Shown one piece after another: positions 18,797 to 28,153 of a stretch of DNA of 64,000 nt (position 1 is its first letter; the number at the start of each line of letters is the position of its first letter). The notes beneath the pieces were generated by a model that made no database searches, was not told where the DNA came from, and saw only the letters and a list, made by a program, of their open reading frames with translations. A program made the translations under genes and the position numbers. The stretch lies in the NCBI RefSeq assembly GCF_900290115.1, contig NZ_LT985750.1:388750-452749 (forward strand), written 5' to 3'. Source of the stretch: Alistipes sp. Marseille-P5061 (GTDB lineage: Bacteria; Bacteroidota; Bacteroidia; Bacteroidales; Rikenellaceae).

Positions 18797-18840
18797 TGCA
18801 AAATCTTCGACTCCGGCGTCCGAGTCTCTCAACTTTTTCC

Positions 18841-18848
18841 TAACTTTG
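18841..18848 (+). promoter_or_regulatory. -7 box (TAACTTTG) for the prolyl oligopeptidase gene
   Basis: A perfect TAnnTTTG on the plus strand, 29 bases before the ATG at 18877. The -33 element is not obvious. Confidence 0.55.
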
Positions 18849-18876
18849 TCCCGATATTAACCTTAATCCGTCGATT

Positions 18877-21009
18877 ATGAGGAAACAATTCTCCGGTGCG
18901 GTGTTGCTGCTCGGCGCAGCGGCGATGCTGGCAAGTTGTGGAAGCAAAATGAACATCAAGCACTTACCCTATCCTGCCACCGAGCGCGGCGACGTGGTGG
19001 ACAACTATTTCGGCGTGGAGGTTCCCGACCCCTACCGCTGGCTCGAGGACGACAATTCGGAGGCTACGGCCGCCTGGGTTGCGGCCGAGAATGCCGTGAC
19101 GGAGGACTACCTCGCGCAGATACCCTTCCGCGGAGCCATCCGCGAGCGGCTCACCGAGCTGTGGAACTATGCCAAGGAGTCGGCTCCCGTCAAGCACGGC
19201 GACTGGTGGTACTACTCCTACAACGACGGATTGCAGAATCAGGCGGTCATCTACCGCACGCAGGAGCCCGGCCAGCCCGGCGAAGTCTTTCTCGACCCCA
19301 ACACCCTCTCGGAGGACGGTACGGTGGCGCTGGCGGCGATTTCCTTCTCGAAGGATGGCCGCTACATGGCCTATGCCGCCGCGGCGTCGGGCTCGGACTG
19401 GGTCGAAATCCGTGTGATGGATACCGCGACGGGAAAGCTGACCGACGACAGCATCAACTGGGTGAAGTTCTCCGGCGCCACCTGGACGCCCGATTCGAAG
19501 GGCTTCTATTACAGCGCCTACGACGCCCCGAAGGAGGGTGTCTACTCGTCGCAGAACCAGTTCCAGAAGGTCTACTACCACGAGCTGGGCAAGCCCCAGT
19601 CGGCTGACCGCCTCATCTACGAGGACCGCGAGCATCCGCTGCGCTACTTCTCGGCCTGGCCCTCGGAGGACGGCAAGTGGCTCTTCATTATCGGCTCGGA
19701 GGGTACGTCGGGCACCGAGGTGCTCTGCCGCAAGAGCTCCGAGAAGCAGTTCCGCACGCTGCTCAAGGGCTTTGCCCACGACTATGCGCCCGTCGACTGC
19801 CGGGAGGACAACCTCTACTTCGTGACCAACGACGGTGCTCTGAACTACGCCCTCAAGCGCATCTCGCTCAACGACCCCTCGAAGGTCGAGACGGTGATTC
19901 CCGAGCATGAGAAGAACCTGCTCGAGGGTGTCGGCACGGCGGGCGGCTATCTCTGGGCCTCCTACCTGCAGGATGCCCAGAACCGCATCGCGCAGTACGA
20001 CTACGACGGCAAGCTCCTGCGCGAAGTGGAGCTCCCGGCCATCGGCACCGTGAGCGGCTTCTCGGGTGAAAAGGAGGATACGGAGCTCTACTATGCACTC
20101 TCGAACTACACCTCGCCCGCAACGCTCTACCGCTACGACATCGCCTCGGGCGAGTCGACCCTCTACAAGGCCCCCGAGGTGGCCTTCGACCCCTCGCTCT
20201 ACGTCACCGAGCAGGTCTTCTACCCCTCGAAGGACGGCACGAAGGTCCCGATGTTCATCACCCATCGCAAGGACCTGAAGCTCGACGGCAAGAACCCCTG
20301 CCTGCTCTACGGCTACGGCGGCTTCCAGATTAACCTCACGCCGGGCTTCAACCCCTCGGCGATGATGTTCGTCGAGCAGGGCGGCGTCTACTGCGTGGCC
20401 AACCTGCGCGGGGGCTCGGAGTACGGCGAGGCCTGGCACAAGGCCGGCATGCTCGAGAACAAGCAGAACGTCTTCGACGACTTCATCGCGGCGGCCGAGT
20501 GGCTCATCGCCCAGAAGTATACCTCGTCGGAGCGTCTGGCCATCAACGGCGGTTCGAACGGCGGTCTGCTGGTGGGCGCCTGCGAGGTGCAGCGTCCCGA
20601 CCTCTACGCCGTCTGCCTGCCGCAGGTGGGCGTGCTCGACATGCTCCGCTACCACAAGTTCACCATCGGCTGGGGCTGGGCCGTGGAGTACGGCTCGTCG
20701 GACAACGAGGAGCAGTTCGCCTATATCTATAAGTACTCGCCGCTGCACAACATCCGCGAAGGGGTGAAGTATCCCGCCACGCTGGTGATGACGGCCGACC
20801 ACGATGACCGCGTCGTCCCGGCCCACTCGTTCAAGTTCGCTGCCGAGCTGCAGCACTGCCAGGCGGGCGAGGCTCCGGTGCTCATCCGCATCGAGTCGAA
20901 GGCGGGTCACGGTGCCGGCAAGCCCACCTCGAAGCGCATCGACGAGGCGGCCGACATGTACGCCTTCCTCTTCCAGAACATCGGCGTGCCCTACCGTGCG
21001 GTGAAGTAA
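18877..21009 (+). CDS. Prolyl oligopeptidase family (S9A) lipoprotein
   Basis: A 710-residue protein with a lipoprotein signal ending LASC. After residue 30 comes the POP opening [15 protein letters not shown]...PYRWLED, then a seven-bladed propeller, then an alpha/beta-hydrolase with nucleophile Ser560 in GGSNGG, acidic residue in ADHDDRVVP (about 643-644) and His678 in AGHGAGK. It cleaves short proline-containing peptides. The lipoprotein signal indicates attachment to a membrane facing the periplasm or surface, unlike cytosolic eukaryotic POPs. It stands alone, divergent from dapD, with 400 bases of gene-free DNA after it. Confidence 0.94.
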   Translation: MRKQFSGAVLLLGAAAMLASCGSKMNIKHLPYPATERGDVVDNYFGVEVPDPYRWLEDDNSEATAAWVAAENAVTEDYLAQIPFRGAIRERLTELWNYAKESAPVKHGDWWYYSYNDGLQNQAVIYRTQEPGQPGEVFLDPNTLSEDGTVALAAISFSKDGRYMAYAAAASGSDWVEIRVMDTATGKLTDDSINWVKFSGATWTPDSKGFYYSAYDAPKEGVYSSQNQFQKVYYHELGKPQSADRLIYEDREHPLRYFSAWPSEDGKWLFIIGSEGTSGTEVLCRKSSEKQFRTLLKGFAHDYAPVDCREDNLYFVTNDGALNYALKRISLNDPSKVETVIPEHEKNLLEGVGTAGGYLWASYLQDAQNRIAQYDYDGKLLREVELPAIGTVSGFSGEKEDTELYYALSNYTSPATLYRYDIASGESTLYKAPEVAFDPSLYVTEQVFYPSKDGTKVPMFITHRKDLKLDGKNPCLLYGYGGFQINLTPGFNPSAMMFVEQGGVYCVANLRGGSEYGEAWHKAGMLENKQNVFDDFIAAAEWLIAQKYTSSERLAINGGSNGGLLVGACEVQRPDLYAVCLPQVGVLDMLRYHKFTIGWGWAVEYGSSDNEEQFAYIYKYSPLHNIREGVKYPATLVMTADHDDRVVPAHSFKFAAELQHCQAGEAPVLIRIESKAGHGAGKPTSKRIDEAADMYAFLFQNIGVPYRAVK

Positions 21010-21405
21010 CCCCGCGCGGCGGGGGGGGCCGCCGGGGAGAGAATTTCGGCGGGACCTTCGGGCGGAGTTCGGCGGAGCCTCGGGAGAGGATTTTGTCGGA
21101 ACCTCCGGGCGGATTTTGTCGGAACCTCGGGAAGGAGCGCGGCGGGTCGGTTAGGGGCCTGTCGTGATGCGGCTGCCGGGATGCGCCCGCGGTGAAGCGC
21201 TTGCGGTGAAGCGTCCGCCGGGAAGTATTTGCTGCGAAGCTGCCGCCGGAAGACACCCGCTGCGAGCGGCTGACGCCTCCTCCCCGGAGGCGGGAAAAGA
21301 GCTATTTTTTGAGAACAATACGTTGTGCGATTGCTGCCGGACGAGCCGGCCCCCGAGGATGGGGGAGCGGCCCGTCCGGCAGCGGTCGAAATGAAGTTTG
21401 ACAGC
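21010..21405. other. GC-rich intergenic DNA with short direct repeats
   Basis: No gene. GGATTTTGTCGGAACCTC occurs twice (21088-21105 and 21111-21128), and GGTGAAGCG-like pieces recur around 21191-21220. The last 100 bases before lysC are less GC-rich and include TATTTTTTG near 21303, a near-match to a promoter -7 box. Confidence 0.5.
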
Positions 21406-22659
21406 ATGAAAGTCTACAAGTTCGGAGGAGCCTCGGTCCGCAATGCGGACGGCGTACGCAACCTCCACAAAATCATTGCGGGAGAGGAGAACCTCTTCAT
21501 CGTTGTTTCGGCCATGGGCAAGACGACCAACGCCCTCGAGCAGGTCTTCACGGGGCTGCAGCGGGGCGACCGCGCCCTCTCGGAGGAGCAGATTGCCGCA
21601 CTGCGCGACTACCACGCCGGCATCATCGAGGATTTGTGGCACGGTCCCAAACGGCTCGAGCGGGTTGATGAGCTCTTTGCCGAGCTCGAACGGGTGGCGA
21701 CGCAGACCGTCTACCGGGCGGAGGATGCCGAGCTGTGGTACGATGCGATTGTCGCCTACGGTGAGCTGCTCTCGACGACCATCGTCTCGGAGTACCTCAA
21801 TGCGGCGGGCGTTGCCAACCACTGGGTCGACATGCGGCGCTGCTTCCGCACGGAGATGCGCCACAAGGATGCGGCCATCGACATCGCCGCCTCGGCGCCG
21901 CTGCTGCGGGCCGAGCTGGCCGGCCGCCCCGAGCGGGTCTTCATCGGCCAGGGCTTCATCGGCGGCGCCCCCGACGGAACGACCGCCACGCTCGGCCGCG
22001 AAGGTTCGGACTACTCGGCGGCCGTGGCGGCCAACATCCTCGACGCCGAGTCGATGTCGGTGTGGAAGGATGTCGACGGCGTGCTGAACGCCGACCCCAA
22101 GATTTTTCCAGACGCCGTGCAGATTGCCGAGCTCAACTACCTCGATGCCATCGAACTGGCCTACAGCGGCGCCCAGATTATCCACCCCAGGACCATCAAA
22201 CCGCTGCAGAACAAGAACATCCCGCTTTACGTGCGCCCCTTCGGCGACAAGCGCAAGCCCGGTACGGTCATCCGCGCCATGTCGGCGCCGGTCGACGTGC
22301 CGATTCTGATTCTGAAGAAGAACCAGGTGCTGCTGACGATTCGTTCGCGCGACTTCTCGTTCGTGCTCGAGGAGCGTTTCGCCACCATCTTCTCGCTCTT
22401 CGAGCGCTTCCGCCTCAAGACGAACCTGATTCACAACTCGGCGGTCAACCTGAGCCTCTGCGTCGACAACTCGTGGCACATCGACGAGGCGGTGAACGCC
22501 CTGCGTGCCAACGGGTTCGACGTGATGAAGACGGGCGACATGGAGCTGCTGACCATCCGCGGCTATACGGACGAGCTGTGGCGCCGCTATGCCAAGGGCC
22601 CGCAGGTCTTCATCCGGCAGTCGACCCAGGCCACCGTGCGCGTGGTGCGCAAGCGCTGA
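21406..22659 (+). CDS. lysC: Aspartate kinase (monofunctional)
   Basis: A 417-residue enzyme with the kinase signature KFGGASVRNADGVRNL at the start, the ATP-site segment EGSDYSAAVAANIL and VWKDVDGVLNADPKI, and a C-terminal ACT-type regulatory region from about residue 300. It phosphorylates aspartate, the first step to diaminopimelate, lysine, threonine and methionine. I chose the ATG at 21406 because relatives begin MKV(Y/F)KFGG; an in-frame ATG five codons upstream (21391) is an alternative. There is no homoserine dehydrogenase domain, unlike ThrA-type fusions. Confidence 0.93.
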   Translation: MKVYKFGGASVRNADGVRNLHKIIAGEENLFIVVSAMGKTTNALEQVFTGLQRGDRALSEEQIAALRDYHAGIIEDLWHGPKRLERVDELFAELERVATQTVYRAEDAELWYDAIVAYGELLSTTIVSEYLNAAGVANHWVDMRRCFRTEMRHKDAAIDIAASAPLLRAELAGRPERVFIGQGFIGGAPDGTTATLGREGSDYSAAVAANILDAESMSVWKDVDGVLNADPKIFPDAVQIAELNYLDAIELAYSGAQIIHPRTIKPLQNKNIPLYVRPFGDKRKPGTVIRAMSAPVDVPILILKKNQVLLTIRSRDFSFVLEERFATIFSLFERFRLKTNLIHNSAVNLSLCVDNSWHIDEAVNALRANGFDVMKTGDMELLTIRGYTDELWRRYAKGPQVFIRQSTQATVRVVRKR

Positions 22660-22735
22660 CGACGGGACGCGCGGCGGCAGGGGCTCCCTCCGCCGCCCCA
22701 TGAAACATAAGGAAGCATGAAATGAGCGAATGGAT

Positions 22736-23446
22736 ATGAAACGGATTGGATTTTTGTTGCTCCTTTGGATGGCCTCCGTTGCGACGGCGACGGCGCAATC
22801 CTTTCCCAGCGGAAAAAAGTTCTATTTCGGCCGGGAGGACGGCCGTCTGATGACCGTCAGCCTCATGTATGACAACAAGGGCGATGCGGTGGCCTCCGTG
22901 ATGCTGGGTTATGCATCGCATCTGTTCCTCTGCACGGGGACGAGCGACGAGTGGTTCTCGTTCGAGGGGTATACTTTGGCTCCGGAATACAGGGCGCAGT
23001 CGGTCGGCATGGGCGGTTTTCCGGTGATGATGCCGACGGGCGACGTCTGCAAGTCGAAGAACAGCGAGCGCTTCTACCTTGCGCGGGACTGCTCGCAGGC
23101 GGTCTACAACGATACGTGGTACACCATCCGCCTCTCGCCCGGGCGCTTCAACGAGCTCTACGAGCAGAACTACGGCAGCTCGCCCGCGGCGGGCGGCGGA
23201 GGAGGCTCCTACGGCGGAGGCTCGGGCAGCAACGGCTCCTATGACTCCTACGACAGCGGCTCCTCGGGCGATACGTCGCGCCACGGCTACACCACCTGCA
23301 AGGCGTGCGGCGGTACGGGGTTGTGCCCGGCCTGCCACGGCAACGGGCACTTCGTGGGCCGCGACGGGGATGTCTATCCCTGCCTCTCCTGCAACCGGTC
23401 CGGACAGTGCCGCGTCTGCCACGGTCAGAAGCGAATCCGGTACTGA
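22736..23446 (+). CDS. Exported protein with a DnaJ-like zinc-finger C-terminus
   Basis: A 236-residue protein with signal peptide ending TATAQ. Residues 25-135 have no family I recognise. They are followed by a Gly/Ser/Tyr-rich linker and a C-terminal cysteine cluster: CKACGGTGLCPACHGNGHF, then CLSC and CRVCHG, four CxxC pairs with the CxxCxGxG spacing of the DnaJ zinc domain. There is no J domain, so it is not a DnaJ co-chaperone. An in-frame ATG two codons earlier (22730) is possible. Such exported zinc-finger proteins recur in Bacteroidetes but have no known role that I can name. Confidence 0.75.
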   Translation: MKRIGFLLLLWMASVATATAQSFPSGKKFYFGREDGRLMTVSLMYDNKGDAVASVMLGYASHLFLCTGTSDEWFSFEGYTLAPEYRAQSVGMGGFPVMMPTGDVCKSKNSERFYLARDCSQAVYNDTWYTIRLSPGRFNELYEQNYGSSPAAGGGGGSYGGGSGSNGSYDSYDSGSSGDTSRHGYTTCKACGGTGLCPACHGNGHFVGRDGDVYPCLSCNRSGQCRVCHGQKRIRY

Positions 23447-23481
23447 TTGTTGACGGAGGATACGCGCCGCCGGGCGCATGC

Positions 23482-23524
23482 AAAAAATGAAGGGAAGGCT
23501 GGACAGGAGCCTTCCCTTCATCTG
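23482..23524. terminator. Bidirectional hairpin terminator
   Basis: TGAAGGGAAGGCT pairs with AGCCTTCCCTTCA around a seven-base loop. The minus-strand end has six T, the plus-strand end CATCTGTTTT. It serves the convergent genes at 22736 and 23612. Confidence 0.85.
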
Positions 23525-23611
23525 TTTTCCGGGCCCGGTTTTTGAGTGGTGTATGGCGCCGCTTGCCTTTTGGGAACGGCCTCTGCAAGCACCCGGCCGC
23601 CGCCCGCGCGG

Positions 23612-24706
23612 CTACTTCTGCTTGAGGTTGCGCGCGATGGTGAGCACCGAATCCTCGGGCAGCTCGCCGCGGCGCTTCATCTCCCAGATGGTGTGCTCGA
23701 GGTAGCGCTCGATGTCGTTGTGCAGCCGCTTGTAGAGCGGGCAGCGCGTATAGTTCTCGTTGTCGAGCAGCACGTCGCGAATCGACCGCAGCGAGTTGGT
23801 GTAGTTCGACATCTCGTTCTTCAGGGCCACCCCCTTCTTGTCCGACGAGGTGATTTTGGCCACCGACATCTGGCGCAGCTTCTCGCAGACGGTGTTGAGC
23901 AGCACGAGCACCACGTTGTCCATGAGCGTGTGGCCGTGCATGAAGAGGTAGGTGTTCTCGGGTCGGAGCCCCCGTGCGCGGAGCTGCTCCTCGAACTCCT
24001 TCATCGGCTCGACCATCCGCGGGTTGCGGCCGCGCAGGTGCCGCTCGCGCTTCTCGACGTTGCGCCGCACCCAGGCCAGCGTGTTGGCGCCGTTCTCCTC
24101 CATGTCGAGGTAGCCGATGCGCACCGTCGACTTGAAGTCGGCCAGCGTGAAGACCCCCTCGGACGAGAGGCGCGCCGAGTAGGCGTACCAGAGGAAGGCG
24201 GGGTAGATGGCGCACGAGTATTCGTGCATGAAGCGCACGAAGTCGAAGATGTGGGTGTCGTTCTTGGTCGCCTTGACGCAGACGTTGTGCAGCGAGGGGG
24301 CGTAGCAGAGGTAGTTCTCGGTGGCGTAGGCGTAGGTGTGGAACATGAAGGTCGAGCCGTTGACCTCGCGCGACTGCTCGGTGGCCTGGTCGAAGAGGTA
24401 GTCGAAGTCCGAATCGACGCAGAGCAGCATCTCCTCCGACGAGCGGGGAATCATGCTCATGAGCACCTTCTTGCCCTTGGGCAGGTCGGCGCGGTTGGGC
24501 ACCGAGATTTCAAACCGGAGGTAGGGGTTCTGGAAGTGGTCGAAGACGCCGCGCCAGAAGGCCACGTCCTCGTAGCCCTCGACATAGACGTGGACCAGCC
24601 GTTGCGCGGGGTCGGCCGGCGGCAGGGGCCGCGGCAGCTCCTCGAGCGTCGCCGGGCGCGCAAAGGGGTTCCACCGGCGCAGTTTTTCGCTGAAGTTGGT
24701 AGCCAT
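23612..24706 (-). CDS. DUF4435-like protein with TOPRIM-type acidic motifs
   Basis: A 364-residue cytoplasmic protein. The N-terminal part has VHVYVEGYEDVAFWRGVF, a strand followed by an invariant-looking Glu, and about 60 residues later LLCVDSDFDYLFD, a DxD-type motif. Together these resemble the TOPRIM arrangement (E...DxD) described for DUF4435/OLD-type nucleases. The C-terminal half is helical and charged. I start it at ATG 24706, since a promoter lies immediately upstream and further upstream codons read through it. It is divergent from an eIF1-like gene. Function is unknown; relatives are often linked to ABC-type ATPases in defence loci, but none is adjacent here. Confidence 0.6.
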   Translation of the reverse strand: MATNFSEKLRRWNPFARPATLEELPRPLPPADPAQRLVHVYVEGYEDVAFWRGVFDHFQNPYLRFEISVPNRADLPKGKKVLMSMIPRSSEEMLLCVDSDFDYLFDQATEQSREVNGSTFMFHTYAYATENYLCYAPSLHNVCVKATKNDTHIFDFVRFMHEYSCAIYPAFLWYAYSARLSSEGVFTLADFKSTVRIGYLDMEENGANTLAWVRRNVEKRERHLRGRNPRMVEPMKEFEEQLRARGLRPENTYLFMHGHTLMDNVVLVLLNTVCEKLRQMSVAKITSSDKKGVALKNEMSNYTNSLRSIRDVLLDNENYTRCPLYKRLHNDIERYLEHTIWEMKRRGELPEDSVLTIARNLKQK

Positions 24707-24713
24707 ACGCAAA

Positions 24714-24745
24714 CAAAGATAATAATTTTCGTATTTTTGCGCAAA
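24714..24745 (-). promoter_or_regulatory. Promoter of the DUF4435-like gene
   Basis: On the minus strand TTTG (24742-24745), 20 bases, TATCTTTG (24714-24721). The box ends seven bases from the ATG, so the transcript leader would be only a few bases. It overlaps a plus-strand TATTTTTG (24732-24739) facing the eIF1-like gene. Confidence 0.78.
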
Positions 24746-24810
24746 ATATAACACCCCCTCCGACGTTAGATTGCTACGTTCGGAGCAATTTTTCCGACCC
24801 CGATTCCACC

Positions 24811-25161
24811 ATGGCAGACAACGACTGGAAAGCCCGGCTCGGGATGGTCTACTCGACCGACCCCGACTATCACTTCGAAACGGCCCGCGAAGAGGAGCCC
24901 GCAACGCTTCCCCCCGCGCAGCAGGAGCTGCGCGTATGGCTCGACCGCAAGCAGCGGGGCGGCAAGCAGGTGACCCTCGTGCGGGGCTTCGTCGGCACGC
25001 AGGCCGACCTCGGCGAGCTGGCCCGCCTGCTCAAGAGCCGCTGCGGTGTCGGCGGCTCGGCCAAGGAGGGCGAAATCATCATCCAGGGTGACCACCGCGA
25101 CCGCGTGGTCGAAATCCTGCTGCAGAACGGATACCGGTGCAAAAAGGCGGGCGGGAAGTGA
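24811..25161 (+). CDS. SUI1/eIF1-like translation factor (YciH family)
   Basis: A 116-residue protein. The C-terminal 80 residues match the SUI1 fold: a basic RKQRGGKQVTLVRGFVG loop, LGELARLLKSRCGVGGSAKEG, and IIIQGDHRDRVVEILLQNGY. In eukaryotes and archaea this family checks start-codon pairing; bacterial YciH is thought to discriminate against aberrant initiation complexes. The N-terminal 30 residues are probably unstructured. The stop codon overlaps the GTG start of the next gene, suggesting cotranslation. Confidence 0.9.
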   Translation: MADNDWKARLGMVYSTDPDYHFETAREEEPATLPPAQQELRVWLDRKQRGGKQVTLVRGFVGTQADLGELARLLKSRCGVGGSAKEGEIIIQGDHRDRVVEILLQNGYRCKKAGGK

Positions 25162-28118
25162 AACGGCTGGTGGCCATACTGCTGCTTGTCGGCGCCCTCT
25201 GCTGTGTGCACCGCGCCTCGGCCCAGTACTACACGTGGGGCTCGGACCCCGTCGGGCTGAAGTGGAGCACGATGCGCTCGCGCGACGTGCGGGTCATCTA
25301 TCCCGACACGGCGGCCAACATCGCCCGCCATACGCTCTTCTACATCCGTACGGTGCAGCCCGACATCTCCTACGGCTTCACCCACGGCCCGATGCGGATT
25401 CCCTTTGTCATCCACCCCGAGAACTTCCAGTCGAACGGACTGGTGATGTACCTCCCCAAGCGCGTCGAGTTCCTCTCCTCGCCGGCCATCGACGGCTACT
25501 CGATGCCGTGGCTCAAGCAGCTCGTGGCCCACGAGTACCGCCACGCCGTGCAGTACAACAACCTCGACCGGGGCGTCATCCGCGCGCTGAGCTACCTGCT
25601 CGGGCAGCAGGGGTCGACCATCGGCCTGCTCTGCATGCCCTTCTGGGCGATGGAGGGCGACGCCGTGATGTCCGAGACGCAGATGTCGTCGTTCGGGCGC
25701 GGACTGCAGCCCTCCTTCACGCTGGCCTACCGCGCCATGGAGCGCGTGGGCGACGGGCGGCGCAACATCGACAAGTGGTTCTGCGGCTCCTACCGCGACT
25801 ACATACCCGACCACTACGAGCTGGGCTACCAGCTCTGCTCCTACGCCTGCGAGCGCTACGGTCCCGAGGTGTGGAACAACGTGGCGCGCTACGGCTCGCG
25901 CAACCCCTACGTCTTCGCCATCACGCGCGTGGCGCTGGGCAAGTACTACGACACGAACGTCTCGCGCCTCTTCCGCGAGACCTTCGACGATTTGCGCCAC
26001 CACTGGGATTCGCTTCCCGCGCAGGACGACAGCGCGCAGTCGCTCGTCCGGCTGCCCGAGGGCAATCACACCACCTACCGCTGGCCGCTGCCGCTGGGCG
26101 ACACGGTCGTGCTGGCGCTCAAGGAGGATTTCGACCGCCCGGCCCGCTTCGTGCGGGTCGATACCCGTACGGGCGAGGAACGCACGGTCTGCTACGTCGG
26201 GTCGGTCTCGACGCGTCCGGCCCTTGCGGGCGGGCGGGTCTGGTGGACCGAATACCGGCGCTCGAAGCTCTTCGAGCAGCGGGTCAACTCGCAGCTCTGC
26301 TACATGAACCTCGCCGACGGCCGTCCGCGCACCTTCGCCGGGCGGCGCAACGTGCTCTATCCCACCGGTGCGGGCGACGATGCGCTGGCGTGGGTCGAAT
26401 ACAACCCCGACGGCCGCTACACGGTGGTGCTCCGCCGCGGGGAGCGCGAGGAGCGCTTCGCCATGGAGGGGCTCACCGAGATTCACGGACTGGCGTGGGA
26501 TGACCTTACGCGGGCGCTCTACGTGCTGGTGACCGACGACTCGGGCATGTGGCTCGGACGCATCGGTGCCGGGGGGCTCGAGCCCCTCACGCGCGGAGCC
26601 TACATCACGCTGAGCGACCTGCGGGCCGGCGGCGGCCGCCTCTGGTTCGGCTCCATCCAGTCGGGACGCGACGAGGTCCACTGCTTCGACCTGGAGCGCG
26701 GCACCGAGTACCGCCTCTCGACCTCGAAGTACGGCTCCTTCGAGCCGATGCCCGCCGGCGGCGAGGTGCTGATGACCACCTACGACCGGCTCGGATACCG
26801 CCTCACGCGCCAGGCGGCCGACAGCCTCGCCTGCCGCGTCGAGCCGGCACGGCTGCCGCTCAACCTCGTCAACCCGCCGCGCCGCTCGTGGGGCGTCGTC
26901 AACCTCGACACGGTGCACTTCGTCTATACCGACTCGCTGGCCGCGGAGCCGAAGTTCCGCACCAAGCGCTATCCGAAGCTTCCCAACCTGGTCAACGTCC
27001 ACAGCTGGATGCCCGCGGCGTTCGACCCCTTCGAGGTGGCCGACGAGAAGAACATCAGCCTCAATCTGGGCGTGACGCTTGTCTCGCAGAACCTGCTCTC
27101 GAACACCGAAGGCTTCTTCTCCTACGGCTGGAACCGCTCCGAGGGGTCGCTCTTCCGGCTGGGCGTCCGCTACTTCGGGCTGGGCGTGCGCTTCGACCTC
27201 GATGCCGCCTACGGCGGCAACCAGATGTTCTACGGTCTGGGCGGACAGCGCACGCCCAGCCCCGACAAGTACTACTCGGTGGGGCTCACGGCGACGCTGC
27301 CCCTCTACCTCCAGCGCGGCTACCATACGCGGCAGTTCTCCGTCGCCACGGGGTGGAACTTCTCGAACGGCATGGTGGCCAACGTGGGCAACATCCGCTG
27401 GGACGAGGAGACGGGCTCCATCACCAATATCGAGCACATCGGCTTCCGCGAGGGGCTCCACAGCCTCTCCTTCTCGGTGGGCTACTCCGACCTCACGCGG
27501 CTGGCCCACCGCGACTTCGTCTCGCCGTGGGGCTATACGGTGAGCGCCGGCTATACGTTCAACCCCTCGGACCGCCACTTCAGCGACCTGCTCTCGGGCT
27601 ACGTCAAGCTCTACACCCCCGGATTCCTGCCCCACAACTCGCTGACGGTGGCCGCCACGTACCAGACCTCGGTCGGCGGCTACAAGTTCCCGTCGGGCTA
27701 TGCGCCGCTGAGCTACCGCTCGACGCGCCTCGTGCCGCGCGGCTTCACGTCGGCCGACATCGTCTCGAACGACTACTTTGCCGCGGCCGTCGACTACCAG
27801 TTCCCGCTCTGCTATCCCGAAGGGGGCATCGGTTCGGTGCTCTACTTCAAGCGCATACGGCTCAACGTGGGGGGCGACTACGCGCAGTTCCTCACCACCG
27901 AGCCGTGGCGCTACCGCGCTGCGCCCCCCGAGGGCGAGGGGCAGATTTACCCCGGTGCCGCGACGCGCCGGCGCATCTGGTCGGTGGGCGGTGACCTGAT
28001 TTTCGACGTCAACCTCTTCCGCATGCCGGCCTCGGCCACCTCGACCGTCAAGCTCTCGTGCTACCGCCCCAGTACGGGCGGCGTGTGGATTACTGCCGCA
28101 TTGGGGCTTCCCTTCTGA
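25158..28118 (+). CDS. Secreted zinc-metalloprotease-like protein with propeller-like and barrel-like regions
   Basis: A 986-residue protein with signal peptide ending ASAQ. Residues 120-170 contain AHEYRHAVQYNN (His125, Glu126, His129) and, 37 residues later, FWAMEGDAV (Glu166), the HExxH...E arrangement of gluzincin/MA-clan zinc peptidases. Residues 300-600 have short repeated beta units of the WD40/TolB propeller kind. The last 350 residues alternate aromatic and small residues and end LGLPF, as in outer-membrane beta-barrels. I use the GTG at 25158 because it gives a clean signal peptide; a GTG at 25137 is also possible. Overlaps the eIF1-like stop by two bases. Activity is inferred from motif only. 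Confidence 0.65.
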   Translation: MKRLVAILLLVGALCCVHRASAQYYTWGSDPVGLKWSTMRSRDVRVIYPDTAANIARHTLFYIRTVQPDISYGFTHGPMRIPFVIHPENFQSNGLVMYLPKRVEFLSSPAIDGYSMPWLKQLVAHEYRHAVQYNNLDRGVIRALSYLLGQQGSTIGLLCMPFWAMEGDAVMSETQMSSFGRGLQPSFTLAYRAMERVGDGRRNIDKWFCGSYRDYIPDHYELGYQLCSYACERYGPEVWNNVARYGSRNPYVFAITRVALGKYYDTNVSRLFRETFDDLRHHWDSLPAQDDSAQSLVRLPEGNHTTYRWPLPLGDTVVLALKEDFDRPARFVRVDTRTGEERTVCYVGSVSTRPALAGGRVWWTEYRRSKLFEQRVNSQLCYMNLADGRPRTFAGRRNVLYPTGAGDDALAWVEYNPDGRYTVVLRRGEREERFAMEGLTEIHGLAWDDLTRALYVLVTDDSGMWLGRIGAGGLEPLTRGAYITLSDLRAGGGRLWFGSIQSGRDEVHCFDLERGTEYRLSTSKYGSFEPMPAGGEVLMTTYDRLGYRLTRQAADSLACRVEPARLPLNLVNPPRRSWGVVNLDTVHFVYTDSLAAEPKFRTKRYPKLPNLVNVHSWMPAAFDPFEVADEKNISLNLGVTLVSQNLLSNTEGFFSYGWNRSEGSLFRLGVRYFGLGVRFDLDAAYGGNQMFYGLGGQRTPSPDKYYSVGLTATLPLYLQRGYHTRQFSVATGWNFSNGMVANVGNIRWDEETGSITNIEHIGFREGLHSLSFSVGYSDLTRLAHRDFVSPWGYTVSAGYTFNPSDRHFSDLLSGYVKLYTPGFLPHNSLTVAATYQTSVGGYKFPSGYAPLSYRSTRLVPRGFTSADIVSNDYFAAAVDYQFPLCYPEGGIGSVLYFKRIRLNVGGDYAQFLTTEPWRYRAAPPEGEGQIYPGAATRRRIWSVGGDLIFDVNLFRMPASATSTVKLSCYRPSTGGVWITAALGLPF

Positions 28119-28153
28119 GAAAAATTCGTACCTTTACCGCAAAATTCGGTCCC

